In this document: piece after piece, positions 17,552 through 28,721 of the stretch
How the letters are laid out: every line of letters begins with the position of its first letter
Numbering within the stretch: the stretch's first letter is position 1
Source: Enterobacter chengduensis
Lineage (GTDB): Bacteria > Pseudomonadota > Gammaproteobacteria > Enterobacterales > Enterobacteriaceae
Direction: 5' to 3'
NCBI RefSeq assembly: GCF_001984825.2
Contig: NZ_CP043318.1
Location: forward strand, 3,410,001 to 3,474,000
DNA: 64,000 nucleotides
Position numbers and translations under genes: made by a program
Notes under the pieces: model-generated
Told to the model about the DNA's origin: nothing
The model's input: only the letters and a program-made list of their open reading frames with translations
Database searches by the model: none

Positions 17552-18031
17552 ATGTCTATACCCGCACATATTTGGCTTACCGATGAAAATAATTCACCTT
17601 TAATCGGTGAATGTCAAATGCCTACACGATTGGGCTCCACAGAACTCAAATCTTTCAATCATTCTGTATGGATTCCCACAGATCATAACACTGGAAAACT
17701 TACTGGAACACGTCTACATGTGCCTATTACTTTTGAAAAAGAGATGGATCGGCTCACCCCCTATTTATTCAGAGGGCTGTGTCAGGGTAGAACCTTTAAT
17801 TCAGCAATAATTAAAATGTACAGAATTAATGAAGCAGGAATAGAGATAGAATATTTCAATATAATATTGGAAAATGTGAAAATAAAAAAAATATCTCCAG
17901 TTTTAGTTCCTCTTGGCGTTGCAGGTAAACATATGGAAGAAGTTGAAATCCGTTATGAATCTATCGAATGGAAATATTGCGATGGGAACATAACGTTTAA
18001 AGACACCTGGAATGAAAGAGCAGTAGCTTAA
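17552..18031 (+). CDS. hcp: Type VI secretion tube protein Hcp (TssD), orphan
   Basis: 159 residues of the Hcp family (PF05638 type). MSIPAHIWLTDENN opens the fold. The highly conserved loop is WIPTDHNTGKLTGTR, followed by FEKEMDRLTPYLFR and the C-terminal WKYCDGNITFKDTWNERAVA. Hcp forms hexameric rings that stack as the inner tube of the T6SS and can carry small effectors in the ring lumen. No other T6SS gene lies in this window, so it must work with an apparatus encoded elsewhere. The ATG abuts the stop of the preceding gene. It is more diverged than housekeeping Hcp at residues 15-30 and 70-85. Confidence 0.92.
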   Translation: MSIPAHIWLTDENNSPLIGECQMPTRLGSTELKSFNHSVWIPTDHNTGKLTGTRLHVPITFEKEMDRLTPYLFRGLCQGRTFNSAIIKMYRINEAGIEIEYFNIILENVKIKKISPVLVPLGVAGKHMEEVEIRYESIEWKYCDGNITFKDTWNERAVA

Positions 18032-18033
18032 GA

Positions 18034-18061
18034 AAAAGGGACTCTAATGAGTCCCTTTTTT
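18034..18061 (+). terminator. Intrinsic terminator after hcp
   Basis: AAAAAGGGACT, loop CTAATG, AGTCCCTTTTTT, directly after the hcp stop. It closes the island operon. Confidence 0.92.
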
Positions 18062-18125
18062 ATTTTACTGTAAAGCACCGTATATCTGATCAACAATCCA
18101 GCCATATGGAAAGGGAGAAAGGAAT

Positions 18126-18890
18126 CTACCCCTCCGGCTTAAACTGCGGGTTGGCCAGCATAAACCCTCCGTCGACGATAAACGATTGCCCCGTCGTGTA
18201 GCTGGCGTCGCTGTCGCACAGCCACGCCACCAGGCTGGCAATCTCTTTGGTGTGGCCCGGTCTTGCCAGCGGGATTTCCGGCATCGATCCCTCCTTCACT
18301 CCACTGTCGTCCATGTCGTTCATCGGTGTGGCAATGGCACCCGGCGCGACGGCGTTCACCAGGATGTTGTGCTTAACCAGCTCCAACGCCATGGATTTGG
18401 TTAACCCGCCGAGCGCGTGTTTCGCCGCCGTGTAGGCACTCGCTTCCGGCAGGGGCGTGTGTTCATGTACCGAGGTGATGTTCACAATCCGCCCCCCTTT
18501 CCCCTGCTTCACCATCTGCCGGGCGGCAATTTGTGAACAGAGAAACGCACCGTCCACGTCGACGGTGAAAATCTTCCGCCAGTCGTCAAACGTCATATCA
18601 AGGAACGGCGCTTTGGTCATCGCACCCGCATTATTGACCAGCACGTCCAGCCGCCCAAAGCGCGCAATCAGCGCGTCAATGGCCTCTGCGCCTTCCGGCA
18701 GCGTGCTTAAATCAAGATGGATAGCCTCTGCGCGCTGCCCCTTTGCTTCAACTTCACGGCAGGTTTCCAACGCCCCTTTTTCATCCGAGTGCCAGGTGAC
18801 GCCGATATCAAACCCGCGCTCGGCCAGCATCAGGGCCGTGGTTTTCCCAATCCCGGAATCCGATGCGGTAACAATCGCGACTCTGGTCAT
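18126..18890 (-). CDS. yohF: Short-chain dehydrogenase YohF
   Basis: 254-residue classical SDR. The NAD(P)-binding motif is TASDSGIGK (about residues 7-15), the structural NNAG is present, and the catalytic Ser-Tyr-Lys set is in ITSVHEH and SAYTAAKHA. The C-terminal TGQSFIVDGGF is conserved. The physiological substrate is unknown; E. coli YohF acts on small diketones or alcohols in related enzymes at best. ATG 18890 is preferred to the GTG at 18896, because the GTG lies inside the AGGAGG ribosome-binding site. Confidence 0.94.
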   Translation of the reverse strand: MTRVAIVTASDSGIGKTTALMLAERGFDIGVTWHSDEKGALETCREVEAKGQRAEAIHLDLSTLPEGAEAIDALIARFGRLDVLVNNAGAMTKAPFLDMTFDDWRKIFTVDVDGAFLCSQIAARQMVKQGKGGRIVNITSVHEHTPLPEASAYTAAKHALGGLTKSMALELVKHNILVNAVAPGAIATPMNDMDDSGVKEGSMPEIPLARPGHTKEIASLVAWLCDSDASYTTGQSFIVDGGFMLANPQFKPEG

Positions 18891-18940
18891 ACTCACCTCC
18901 TGAAAAACAGCAAAGAGGTAAGTATAGATAATGCCCTTTT

Positions 18941-20359
18941 TTAGCCATGATGATAACCACCGCCCAGCGCCGACGTCAGCTGCAGCGTGGCGTCGACATA
19001 CTGGCCTTTCAGCAGCAATCCTTCGAGGTGCTCTTTGAGGGCCGGTATTCTGGCTTCACTCACCCGGGAGCCCGCAATGATACCCGCGCTGAAACGGGCC
19101 TGCGCCAGCGCCACAATCCGTGCCGCGTCTTTTTCAACCTGCTGCTGATGGCCGTTCTTCGCCATCAGCGTTTCGACTTCACTGGCCGTGCGCGCCACCT
19201 GATTAACGGCCTCCACCACCGCTTTGTTATAGTTTGCCACCGAGAGATTATTTTGTGCCTGGGCGATATCCAGGCTGGCGTTTAGCCTGCCGCTGTCAAA
19301 AATGGGCAGCGTCAGCCCGGCGGTCACGCCCATCTGCTGGGCGGAAGAACGGAACAGATCGCTCAGATGGAGGGCATCCTGCTGCAAGAACGCCATCAGG
19401 TTTACGTCAGGATAGAACGCCGCTTTGGCGGCCTCCACCTCGCTCATGGAGGCTTCGATATACCAGTGCGCCTCCTGAAGATCCGGACGGCGTGCCAGCA
19501 GTTCATATCCAAGCGTCGACGGTAATGCGGCGTCGACCGTCGGCAGCGCGTGCCGCGTAAGCTTCACGGAGGAGGAATTCGTTAGCGCGACCAGACGCGC
19601 CTCGATGGCTTTCATCTTGCCGTTGACCCCGGCCAGCTGCTCTTCGGTTTTGCTGGCGTTGATATCGGTTTCAACGCCCTCCACGGAGGAGGTGATCCCG
19701 TGCTGATAAAGCTCGCGGTCGGCGCCGATGATATTCTCCTGTTCATGTTTGATCTGCGCGAGGACCTCCCCCTCGGCGGCCTGCGTTTGCCACTCCCAGT
19801 AGAGCCGCGCCACGCTGCTGGCCAGCAACTGACGGGTCTGCTCCATCTCCGCTTTTTGCGCATTCACTTTGCCAATTCGGGCTTCGACCCGGGCGCGATT
19901 TTTTCCCCACAGATCGAGATCCCAGCCTGCGGTCAGGCCAAAGGTGCCGTTGGTGTACCACGGCCCGGTTGTCCCCGCCGCCGGATCGGTAAGGGCGAAG
20001 GGCCCCATCAGCCCTTCGGCGGACATTTTCTGGCGTTCCGCATCCGCGGAGAAATCAATTTGCGGACCGTCGGCAGCCATCGTGGCTTTGGCCTGGGCTT
20101 CGGCAAGCGTAATGCGCTGACGGGCAATCTGCATATCCGGCGCATCGCTCAACGCTTTCGCAATCAGCGAATTAAGTTCGGGATCGTTATAGTCTTTCCA
20201 CCACTCATTTTTCGGCCATGCGGCCGGGGGCAATGTGGTCTTCACGGAAGCAGCGGCCGCTTGCGTATTCAGCGGCGAGACGGTGGCATGCTCAGGCGCG
20301 CAGGCAGCCAGAATTAATGCAAAGGGAGCACTCAGAGATAAAATAAGAAAACGTTTCAT
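18941..20359 (-). CDS. mdtQ: Outer-membrane efflux lipoprotein MdtQ (NodT/OprM family)
   Basis: 472 residues. Type II signal peptide with lipobox LAAC (Cys20), then two TolC-like OEP repeats (residues about 70-260 and 285-465). It keeps the family motifs TAGWDLDLWGKNRARVEARI, RPDLQEAHWYIEAS and LTLPIFDSGRLNASLDIAQA. It would form the outer-membrane channel of an RND or MFS tripartite pump, but no partner genes are adjacent. The K-12 copy is annotated as a pseudogene, whereas this frame is intact. Start 20359 (MKRFLIL) gives a normal lipoprotein signal. Confidence 0.93.
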   Translation of the reverse strand: MKRFLILSLSAPFALILAACAPEHATVSPLNTQAAAASVKTTLPPAAWPKNEWWKDYNDPELNSLIAKALSDAPDMQIARQRITLAEAQAKATMAADGPQIDFSADAERQKMSAEGLMGPFALTDPAAGTTGPWYTNGTFGLTAGWDLDLWGKNRARVEARIGKVNAQKAEMEQTRQLLASSVARLYWEWQTQAAEGEVLAQIKHEQENIIGADRELYQHGITSSVEGVETDINASKTEEQLAGVNGKMKAIEARLVALTNSSSVKLTRHALPTVDAALPSTLGYELLARRPDLQEAHWYIEASMSEVEAAKAAFYPDVNLMAFLQQDALHLSDLFRSSAQQMGVTAGLTLPIFDSGRLNASLDIAQAQNNLSVANYNKAVVEAVNQVARTASEVETLMAKNGHQQQVEKDAARIVALAQARFSAGIIAGSRVSEARIPALKEHLEGLLLKGQYVDATLQLTSALGGGYHHG

Positions 20360-20487
20360 TACGCCATACACTCAAAAAATAAAGGCGCAAATTACGCTTG
20401 ATGCTATTTGTTTTTTTAGTAATGCGTGGCAATGCGTAAATTGTTATACATTTACATAATCAGAAAATTATTCATCAAATGAATAGG

Positions 20488-21420
20488 TTACTTCGACTGA
20501 ATAACCCGGGCAATATCAGCCGAAGTCTGTAACGTACGGATCTCCTGAAATAATCCCAGCGCGTCGTCGTACTCTTTGCGTAAATAACTCAGCCACTGCT
20601 TAATTCGCGCGACGTGATACAAACCGGTGTCGCCCTGCTTTTCAAGACGGCTATATTTTTGCAGCAGCGTGACGACGTCTGCCCACGGCAAACGCGGTTC
20701 GTTATATTTCACCACCCGGCTGAGATTAGGCACGTTCAGCGCGCCGCGGCCGATCATGACCGCATCGCAGCCGGTGGCCTGCAGACAGGCCTGCGCGCTC
20801 TGGTAGTCCCAAATTTCGCCGTTGGCGATCACCGGAATGGTGAGGCGTTTGCGGATCTCGCCGATGGCCTGCCAGTTAATGCGCTCGGCTTTGTAGCCAT
20901 CTTCTTTGGTACGGCCATGCACCACCAGCTCGGTGGCCCCGGCCTGCTGCACCGCATCGGCGATCTCGAACTGTCGGGCATCGCTGTCCCATCCCAGGCG
21001 AACTTTAACCGTCACCGGCAAATGTGAGGGCACGGCCTCGCGCATGGCTTTCGCGCCGCGGTAAATCAGCTCCGGATCCTTCAGCAGCGTCGCCCCGCCG
21101 CCGCTGCCGTTCACCAGCTTTGACGGGCAGCCGCAGTTGAGATCGACGCCGTAAGAGCCCAGCTCCACCGCGCGGGCGGCGTTTTCCGCCAGCCATTCAG
21201 GATACTGGCCGAGGAGCTGAATGCGCACCAGCGTCCCGGAAGAGGTCCGGCTCTGGTTATGCAGCTCGGGGCACAGCCGATAGAAGGATTTTACCGGCAA
21301 CAGCATATCGACCACGCGCAGAAACTCCGTCACGCAGAGATCGTAGTCGTTTACCTCGGTCAGAAGCTCGCGCACGAGAGAATCGAGCACGCCTTCCATT
21401 GGGGCCAGTAAAACACGCAT
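20488..21420 (-). CDS. dusC: tRNA-dihydrouridine(16) synthase DusC
   Basis: 310 residues. FMN-dependent enzyme reducing uridine 16 in tRNA. The TIM barrel begins [20 protein letters not shown] and contains the active-site loop NCGCPSK with the catalytic Cys98. Phosphate-binding GEIWDYQSA and [11 protein letters not shown] motifs are present. The C-terminal helical tRNA-recognition domain holds [18 protein letters not shown]. Start at 21420 matches the E. coli protein; an open frame extends upstream to 21513 without family similarity. Confidence 0.96.
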   Translation of the reverse strand: MRVLLAPMEGVLDSLVRELLTEVNDYDLCVTEFLRVVDMLLPVKSFYRLCPELHNQSRTSSGTLVRIQLLGQYPEWLAENAARAVELGSYGVDLNCGCPSKLVNGSGGGATLLKDPELIYRGAKAMREAVPSHLPVTVKVRLGWDSDARQFEIADAVQQAGATELVVHGRTKEDGYKAERINWQAIGEIRKRLTIPVIANGEIWDYQSAQACLQATGCDAVMIGRGALNVPNLSRVVKYNEPRLPWADVVTLLQKYSRLEKQGDTGLYHVARIKQWLSYLRKEYDDALGLFQEIRTLQTSADIARVIQSK

Positions 21421-21551
21421 AGCAGTACCTGTGAAAAAAGACGCGCTATAGTATCTGCTCTGCCTGAGCGTGGAAAGCACGACGTTCCATTCCGGAATGT
21501 CTGGTATGCTCAAATTTCATGATGTGATCCGTGGCACATTTTTAGGTTTAA

Positions 21552-22674
<1,123 letters not shown>

Positions 22675-22675
<1 letters not shown>

Positions 22676-22709
22676 AATTTGCGATGCGTCGCGCAAATTT
22701 CATTTTGAT
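22675..22709 (+). terminator. Probable terminator of yohJK
   Basis: AAATTTGCG, short loop, CGCAAATTT, then CATTTTGATTT. The stem is A/T-rich with a modest T-tract. Confidence 0.55.
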
Positions 22710-22716
22710 TTCATAA

Positions 22717-22772
22717 GTTGCATACATAATGAGAAGTGGATCACATATAAAGCCCTAGCGGCTCCGTAAACT
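22717..22772 (+). promoter_or_regulatory. cdd promoter with CytR half-site and CRP site
   Basis: GTTGCAT (22717-22723) matches a CytR half-site. TGAGA-AGTGGA-TCACA (22730-22745) matches the CRP consensus with one mismatch in the outer pentamers. TAAACT at 22767-22772 is the likely -10, placing the CRP centre near -41. CRP activation and CytR repression of cdd are known in E. coli. Confidence 0.7.
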
Positions 22773-22804
22773 ACCGATCCATTAACCTTTATGAGGCAAA
22801 CGCC

Positions 22805-23689
22805 ATGCACCCACGTTTTCAAGCTGCTTTCGCCCAGCTTGCAGAGAATTTGCAGTCAGCCCTGGCTCCCGTACTGGCAGATGCGCACTTCCCCGCCCTG
22901 CTGACCGCGGAGCAGGTCACGATGCTGAAACAGGCAACGGGACTGGACGAAGACGCGCTGGCTTTCGCACTGCTTCCTCTGGCTGCCGCCTGCGCGCGGG
23001 CCGATCTCTCCCACTTCAACGTCGGGGCCATTGCGCGCGGCGTCAGCGGAACCTGGTACTTCGGCGGCAATATGGAGTTCCTGGGCGCCACCATGCAGCA
23101 AACCGTGCACGCCGAGCAGAGCGCCATCAGTCACGCCTGGCTGCGCGGTGAAAAAGCGCTGAGCGCGATTACCGTTAACTACACCCCGTGCGGACACTGC
23201 CGTCAGTTTATGAACGAGCTGAACAGCGGGCTGCAGCTGCGCATCAACCTGCCTGGCCGCGCGCCGCACACGCTGGCGGATTACCTGCCCGACGCGTTTG
23301 GCCCGAAAGATCTGGAGATCAAAACCCTGCTGATGGACGATCAGGACCACGGTTTCGCCCTGTCCGGCGATGACCTGAGCCAGGCGGCCATTCGCGCCGC
23401 CAACAAGAGCCATACGCCGTACAGCAAATCTCCGAGCGGCGTGGCGCTGCAGTGCCGCGATGGCCGAATCTTCACCGGCAGCTATGCGGAAAACGCCGCG
23501 TTTAACCCAACGCTGCCGCCGCTGCAGGGCGCGCTCAATCTGCTGAGCCTGAACAGCTATGATTATCCTGACATTCAGCGCGCCATTCTGGCTGAAATCG
23601 CCGATGCGCCGCTGATTCAGTGGGATGCCACCGCCGCAACGCTTAAGGCGCTGGGCTGCACGACGATTGACCGCGTACTGCTGGCGTAA
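22805..23689 (+). CDS. cdd: Cytidine deaminase
   Basis: 294 residues, the long dimeric enterobacterial form. It deaminates cytidine and deoxycytidine to uridine and deoxyuridine in pyrimidine salvage. Zinc site: H102 and catalytic E104 in HAEQSA, with C129 and C132 in PCGHC. The second, non-catalytic deaminase-like domain covers the C-terminal half ([25 protein letters not shown]). ATGAGG upstream gives the ribosome-binding site. Confidence 0.97.
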   Translation: MHPRFQAAFAQLAENLQSALAPVLADAHFPALLTAEQVTMLKQATGLDEDALAFALLPLAAACARADLSHFNVGAIARGVSGTWYFGGNMEFLGATMQQTVHAEQSAISHAWLRGEKALSAITVNYTPCGHCRQFMNELNSGLQLRINLPGRAPHTLADYLPDAFGPKDLEIKTLLMDDQDHGFALSGDDLSQAAIRAANKSHTPYSKSPSGVALQCRDGRIFTGSYAENAAFNPTLPPLQGALNLLSLNSYDYPDIQRAILAEIADAPLIQWDATAATLKALGCTTIDRVLLA

Positions 23690-23696
23690 TCCTTCC

Positions 23697-23716
23697 GGCG
23701 GGCAGAAATGCCCGCC
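23697..23716 (+). terminator. Hairpin after cdd
   Basis: GGCGGGCA-GAAA-TGCCCGCC, 7 bases after the stop, followed by AGTTTGCTG. The stem is strong and has a stable GAAA tetraloop, but the T-tract is poor. Confidence 0.6.
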
Positions 23717-23779
23717 AGTTTGCTGAAAAACCCCTCAGTTGAGTCGCTGTTTCTTGCGCTAACCAGGCGGGTAAAGTAG

Positions 23780-24533
<754 letters not shown>

Positions 24534-24639
24534 CAGGGCCGCCTTTATACTTTCTTTACGCCAGTGCTGACCCTTTTTATCTCCTCTTTACGTCGGCTCT
24601 TTTAAGCTGAGTTCATTGCCGCTACGGCTTCATTGAAGA

Positions 24640-26046
24640 ATGACTATGAACTCGATAATGAACGCGTTTTTCCTCAAAAGTCTCCGTCCGTATTTTAACT
24701 TTCCCGGCTTATCACTCCCCGGCGCGCTCAATTCTGGTCTCTGGCTGGATGAAAAAATTGACGCCCTGCAGCACAGCGTCGCCGTGGAAGTGGCCGATTA
24801 TCTTGAACGTTACCCGCAGACGAATCATATCGACGTTTACCTGAACGATATCAACGGCACGATGCGCGGCAAGCGCCTCTCGGTGGAGAGCATGCTAAAT
24901 CTGGAAAAAGGCTGTTATTTTCCGCTTTCCGTCTATTCGATGGACCAGACGGGAAAAATCGCCGCCCCGCTTTATGAAGAACCGGACCGACTCTGCGTTC
25001 CGGTTGCCGGCTCTTTGCGTCCCTGCCCGCAGGATCCGGAGCACAACGCGCAGATCCTGCTGACGATGAAAGACAGCGACGATACCCCCTGCCCGCTTGA
25101 GCCCCGCGTGATACTGCAGAACGTGCTGGCCCGCTTCCACCAGCACGGCCTCTTTCCGGTCATTGCCCCGGAAATCGAGTTCTACCTGACGGGACGGGGC
25201 GATCGCAATCCGCAAAATCAGGGCTGTTTTCATATGGATACCTCGTCGGCGCATGCGGCGCTGTTTGACGAGCTGGAACAGCTGGCGCACCTTCAGCGCA
25301 TCCCTCTGTCCGGCGTCGTGGCGGAGGCCGAATCCGGCCAGTACGAATTAAACCTGAAGCACAGCCATCGCGTCGTTGAGGTCTGCGATAGCGTGCTGGC
25401 GCTGCGCCGCCTGACCCGATACGTTGCCGAAAAGCACGGCCTGCAGGCCAACTTTATGGCTAAGCCGTTCAGCGAGCTTTCCGGCAGCGGTTTGCACGTC
25501 CATTTCAGCCTGAACGATCGTCACGGCGAAAACGTCTTTGCTTCCCCGGTGAACGCGCCTAACAGCATGATGCGCTTGTGCATCGCGGGCCAGCTGGCGC
25601 TGATGCCCGCCTCCGTCGCCATTCTTGCACCGGGCGTCAACGCGTTCCGCCGCCTGCGCAAAAATCTGACCGAGCCCGTCTTTAACTCCTGGGGCTATAA
25701 CACCCGCTGCGCCGCGTTGCGCATTCCCTGCTCGGAAGACCGCAACCGTCGCATCGAGTACCGGCTGGCCGGGGCTGACGCCAATCCGTATCTTGCGGTA
25801 GCCACTATTCTTACCGGCATGCTGTACGGGCTGGAACATATCGACGAGGGGGATTTACCTGAACCGCAGCACGAACAATCCGTTCTGCCGCTGTTCCAGC
25901 AGGAAGCGATTGAGGCTTTTGCCCGCTGTCAGTACCTCACCGACAGCCTGGGCGAGGCCTTTTCCGAACAGTGGGTCGCCTGCAAGCTCTCTGAACTCGA
26001 CTGGTTTGAACGCATTGTGACGCACGAGGAGTCGCATCTGGCATAA
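24640..26046 (+). CDS. Glutamine synthetase-family ligase, PuuA-like
   Basis: 468 residues. Both GS domains are recognisable. The N-terminal beta-grasp has YLNDINGTMRGKRL and EKGCYFPLSVYSMDQTG. The catalytic domain has the metal-binding PEIEFYL, VVAEAESGQYELNL, the SGLHVHFSLND histidines, and CAALRIPCSEDRNRRIEYRL with ADANPYLA. The best family match is gamma-glutamylputrescine synthetase (PuuA), but it is a divergent paralog with a longer N-terminus. It probably ligates glutamate to an amine using ATP; the amine is not known. No other puu genes are adjacent. It replaces the K-12 preTA interval between sanA and mglC. Confidence 0.87.
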   Translation: MTMNSIMNAFFLKSLRPYFNFPGLSLPGALNSGLWLDEKIDALQHSVAVEVADYLERYPQTNHIDVYLNDINGTMRGKRLSVESMLNLEKGCYFPLSVYSMDQTGKIAAPLYEEPDRLCVPVAGSLRPCPQDPEHNAQILLTMKDSDDTPCPLEPRVILQNVLARFHQHGLFPVIAPEIEFYLTGRGDRNPQNQGCFHMDTSSAHAALFDELEQLAHLQRIPLSGVVAEAESGQYELNLKHSHRVVEVCDSVLALRRLTRYVAEKHGLQANFMAKPFSELSGSGLHVHFSLNDRHGENVFASPVNAPNSMMRLCIAGQLALMPASVAILAPGVNAFRRLRKNLTEPVFNSWGYNTRCAALRIPCSEDRNRRIEYRLAGADANPYLAVATILTGMLYGLEHIDEGDLPEPQHEQSVLPLFQQEAIEAFARCQYLTDSLGEAFSEQWVACKLSELDWFERIVTHEESHLA

Positions 26047-26051
26047 GGCAT

Positions 26052-26076
26052 AAAAAAGCCCGCTCGGTGAGCGGGC
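26052..26076 (-). terminator. Terminator of the mglBAC operon
   Basis: GCCCGCTC-GGT-GAGCGGGC stem with six A on the plus strand at 26052-26057, that is a T-run on the minus strand. It is shared convergent space with the PuuA-like gene. Confidence 0.9.
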
Positions 26077-26095
26077 CGGGTATAGCCAGAGATGA

Positions 26096-27106
26096 TTATT
26101 TCTTACGCGCGTACTTCAGGGAATCCAGCGCAACGGCGAAGATAATGATGGCGCCCTTGATGATGTACTGCCAGTACGGGTTCACGCCGATGTAGGTTAA
26201 CCCGTAGTTGATGACGGTGAAGATGATCACACCGGTCACGACGCCGAGTACCGTCCCGACGCCGCCGCTGAAGGAGACGCCGCCCACCACGCAGGCTGCA
26301 ATCGCATCCAGCTCGTACATGAAGCCAAGATTGTTGGTGGCAGAGCCGATACGGCCCGCTTCCAGCATCCCGCCGAAGGCGTAGAACACGCCTGACAGGG
26401 CATAGATGATGAGCAGGTTCAGCGCCACGTTTACGCCGGACACTTTCGCCGCTTCCGGGTTACCGCCGATGGCGAAGATGTTTTTACCAAAGCGCGTTTT
26501 ATTCCACAGGATCCAGACGAAGGCCACCGCAATCAGCGCATAGAAGGTGATATACGACAGGCGGAAGCTGCCCAGCGCGATAAACCCTTGCGTAAAGGTC
26601 GAGAAGCCGCTGTCAAAGCCCGAAATGGGGGACGCGCCCACGAAGTCGTAGTACAGGGAGTTGATACCGTAAACGATGATCATCGTACCCAACGTGGTGA
26701 TAAACGGCGTCACGTTCAGGTAGGCGATGATAATACCGTTGATCAGGCCAATCACCGCCCCGATGGCGCAGACAATCAGGATCACCACGAAAATCGGCAT
26801 GGTCGCCATTTCCGGGAAGACCTTGTTGGCGTTTTCCATCGACTGCAGCAGGGTTGCCGCGATAACCGCCGCCAGTCCCACCTGGCGTCCGGCAGAAAGG
26901 TCCGTCCCCTGGGTCACGATCAGCCCCGCCACGCCCAGCGCAATGATAATACGCACGGAGGACTGGGTCAGAATGTTACTCAGGTTCAGCAGGCTTAAGA
27001 ACGTAGGGTCCTGGAAAATGATGATTGCCAGCAAGACTAAAAGAACGACGTAAATACCGCCTTCTTTCAGGTAAGTGAGAAAACTTTTTTTATTTAACGC
27101 ACTCAT
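26096..27106 (-). CDS. mglC: Galactose/methyl-galactoside ABC transporter permease MglC
   Basis: 336-residue inner-membrane protein of the RbsC/XylH type with about ten hydrophobic helices. Family motifs: VTQGTDLSAGRQVGLAAVIA, IGGNPEAAKVSGVNV and DAIAACVVGGVSFSGGVGTV. It forms the channel for high-affinity D-galactose and glucose uptake. Last gene of mglBAC, 15 bp after mglA. Confidence 0.97.
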   Translation of the reverse strand: MSALNKKSFLTYLKEGGIYVVLLVLLAIIIFQDPTFLSLLNLSNILTQSSVRIIIALGVAGLIVTQGTDLSAGRQVGLAAVIAATLLQSMENANKVFPEMATMPIFVVILIVCAIGAVIGLINGIIIAYLNVTPFITTLGTMIIVYGINSLYYDFVGASPISGFDSGFSTFTQGFIALGSFRLSYITFYALIAVAFVWILWNKTRFGKNIFAIGGNPEAAKVSGVNVALNLLIIYALSGVFYAFGGMLEAGRIGSATNNLGFMYELDAIAACVVGGVSFSGGVGTVLGVVTGVIIFTVINYGLTYIGVNPYWQYIIKGAIIIFAVALDSLKYARKK

Positions 27107-27121
27107 GAGGAGCCCCTGATC

Positions 27122-28642
27122 TTAAAGGTGCAAAGACGCAAGACGCAAAATTTCGTTTTGCGTTGTCGTTTTGGTGTCAACAATACCGGCAACGAGACCA
27201 TTGCTCATAACCAGAATACGATCTGTGATCCCTAACAGTTCCGGCATTTCGGAAGAAATAATAATGATCCCTTTATTCTTTTTCGCCAGCTCGGCAATCA
27301 GCTGATAGATTTCAAACTTCGCGCCGACGTCAATACCGCGGGTCGGTTCATCCAGCATCAGAATTTCTGGCTGGGTTAATAACCAACGTCCGATAATAAC
27401 TTTCTGCTGGTTACCGCCCGACAGCGAACCAATCTGGGTGCGGTGTCCTGGCGTTTTTACGCGCATGGAATCAATCACCCACTGGGTATCGCTCTTCATG
27501 CGGGAATTATCCAGCAGGCCGATTTTGCTTTTATAGTTGCGGATATTAGAAATTAACGAGTTAAAGTTAATATCCAGGTAGGCATAAATACCGGTCGAGC
27601 GGCGCTCTTCGGTCACCAGCGCAAAACCATTATTGATGGCTTCGTTGGCGTTGTGGTTATTAATTTTCTTCCCGTGCAGCGTAATGGTGCCGCCCGATTT
27701 TTCACGGATACCAAATAAGGTTTCCACGATATCGGTACGTTTGGCGCCCACCAGCCCGGCGATCCCCAGAATTTCGCCCTTGTGCAGGTCGAAGGAGACA
27801 TCGCGAATTGAGGGCTGACGCAGTGACGTGAGGTTACGCACCTCCAGGATCACTTCCCCCGGCTTGTTTTCTTTATCCGGGAAGCGCTGGTTCAGGGAGC
27901 GGCCAACCATCATGGCGATGATCTTGTCCATGTCCAGCCCTTCGAGCGGCTGCGTGGCAATCCACTGGCCGTCGCGCAGGATGGTGATCTCATCGCACAG
28001 CTGGAAGATCTCTTCCATTTTGTGGGAGATGTACACAATGCCGCAGCCGCGATCTTTAAGCTTGCGAATGATGGTAAAAAGGTGATTAACCTCTTTTTCC
28101 GTTAATGACGATGTCGGTTCGTCCATGATGACGATTTTCGCATCATAGGAGAACGCTTTGGCAATTTCGATCATCTGCATCTGGGAGACGGATAATGTCC
28201 CCACGCGGGCGCGCGGATCGATATCAATATCCAGCTCGTCGAAAATCGCCTTGGTGTCGCGATACATTTTGTCCTGATCGACAAAGACACCTTTGGTGGG
28301 ATAACGCCCCAACCACATGTTATCCATGACTGAACGCTGCAGCACCAGGTTTAATTCCTGGTGAACCATCGAGATACCGTTTTCCAGCGCTTCTTTCGCT
28401 GAATGGAAATCGATCTCCTTCCCCTGAAAAAGAATACTGCCAGAATCTTTTTGATAGATCCCAAAAAGGCATTTTAATAATGTTGATTTACCTGCACCGT
28501 TCTCCCCCATTAAAGCATGAATAGAGTGAGGACGAACTTTTAAATTAACATTATCGAGTGCCTTAACGCCGGGAAATGACTTGTTGATATCGCTCATTTC
28601 CAACAGGTATTCACCGGATGACTGAGTAGTTGTGCTGACCAT
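27122..28642 (-). CDS. mglA: Galactose/methyl-galactoside ABC transporter ATPase MglA
   Basis: 506 residues, a fused tandem ATPase. The first domain has Walker [10 protein letters not shown], the signature-like LSVSQMQM and Walker [10 protein letters not shown]. The second domain has a degenerate P-loop GLVGAKRTD, signature LSGGNQQK and [11 protein letters not shown], as usual for the RbsA/MglA class. It energises MglC-MglB sugar import. ATG 28642 (MVSTTTQSS) matches E. coli; the frame stays open to 28666. Confidence 0.97.
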   Translation of the reverse strand: MVSTTTQSSGEYLLEMSDINKSFPGVKALDNVNLKVRPHSIHALMGENGAGKSTLLKCLFGIYQKDSGSILFQGKEIDFHSAKEALENGISMVHQELNLVLQRSVMDNMWLGRYPTKGVFVDQDKMYRDTKAIFDELDIDIDPRARVGTLSVSQMQMIEIAKAFSYDAKIVIMDEPTSSLTEKEVNHLFTIIRKLKDRGCGIVYISHKMEEIFQLCDEITILRDGQWIATQPLEGLDMDKIIAMMVGRSLNQRFPDKENKPGEVILEVRNLTSLRQPSIRDVSFDLHKGEILGIAGLVGAKRTDIVETLFGIREKSGGTITLHGKKINNHNANEAINNGFALVTEERRSTGIYAYLDINFNSLISNIRNYKSKIGLLDNSRMKSDTQWVIDSMRVKTPGHRTQIGSLSGGNQQKVIIGRWLLTQPEILMLDEPTRGIDVGAKFEIYQLIAELAKKNKGIIIISSEMPELLGITDRILVMSNGLVAGIVDTKTTTQNEILRLASLHL

Positions 28643-28680
28643 AATTATACCTTGTTGGCCTCGCATATCGCGTTATAAAA

Positions 28681-28700
28681 GGGCGCAACGAATTGCGCCC
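28681..28700 (-). other. Intercistronic hairpin between mglB and mglA
   Basis: GGGCGCAA-CGAA-TTGCGCCC, a perfect 8-bp stem in the 79-bp gap after mglB with no T-run. Such hairpins typically stabilise the upstream mRNA and help give more binding protein than ATPase. Confidence 0.75.
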
Positions 28701-28721
28701 AGTGGAGACAGTACTAAAAAC

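Larger units (their letters stand above)
16178..18120. mobile_element. AT-rich foreign island with integrase remnant and T6SS hcp cassette
   Basis: It lies between the convergent genes yohD and yohF, which are neighbours in E. coli. It starts inside a broken copy of the intergenic repeat and contains an integrase C-terminal fragment, three co-directional genes and a terminator. Base composition drops sharply: hand counts give 13 G/C of 60 at 16861-16920 and 12 of 60 at 17401-17460, against GC-rich flanks. The right edge is placed just before the yohF stop; GGAAAGGGAGAAAGG at about 18108-18122 may be a decayed piece of the repeat. No tRNA or clear direct repeat marks the ends. Confidence 0.75.
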
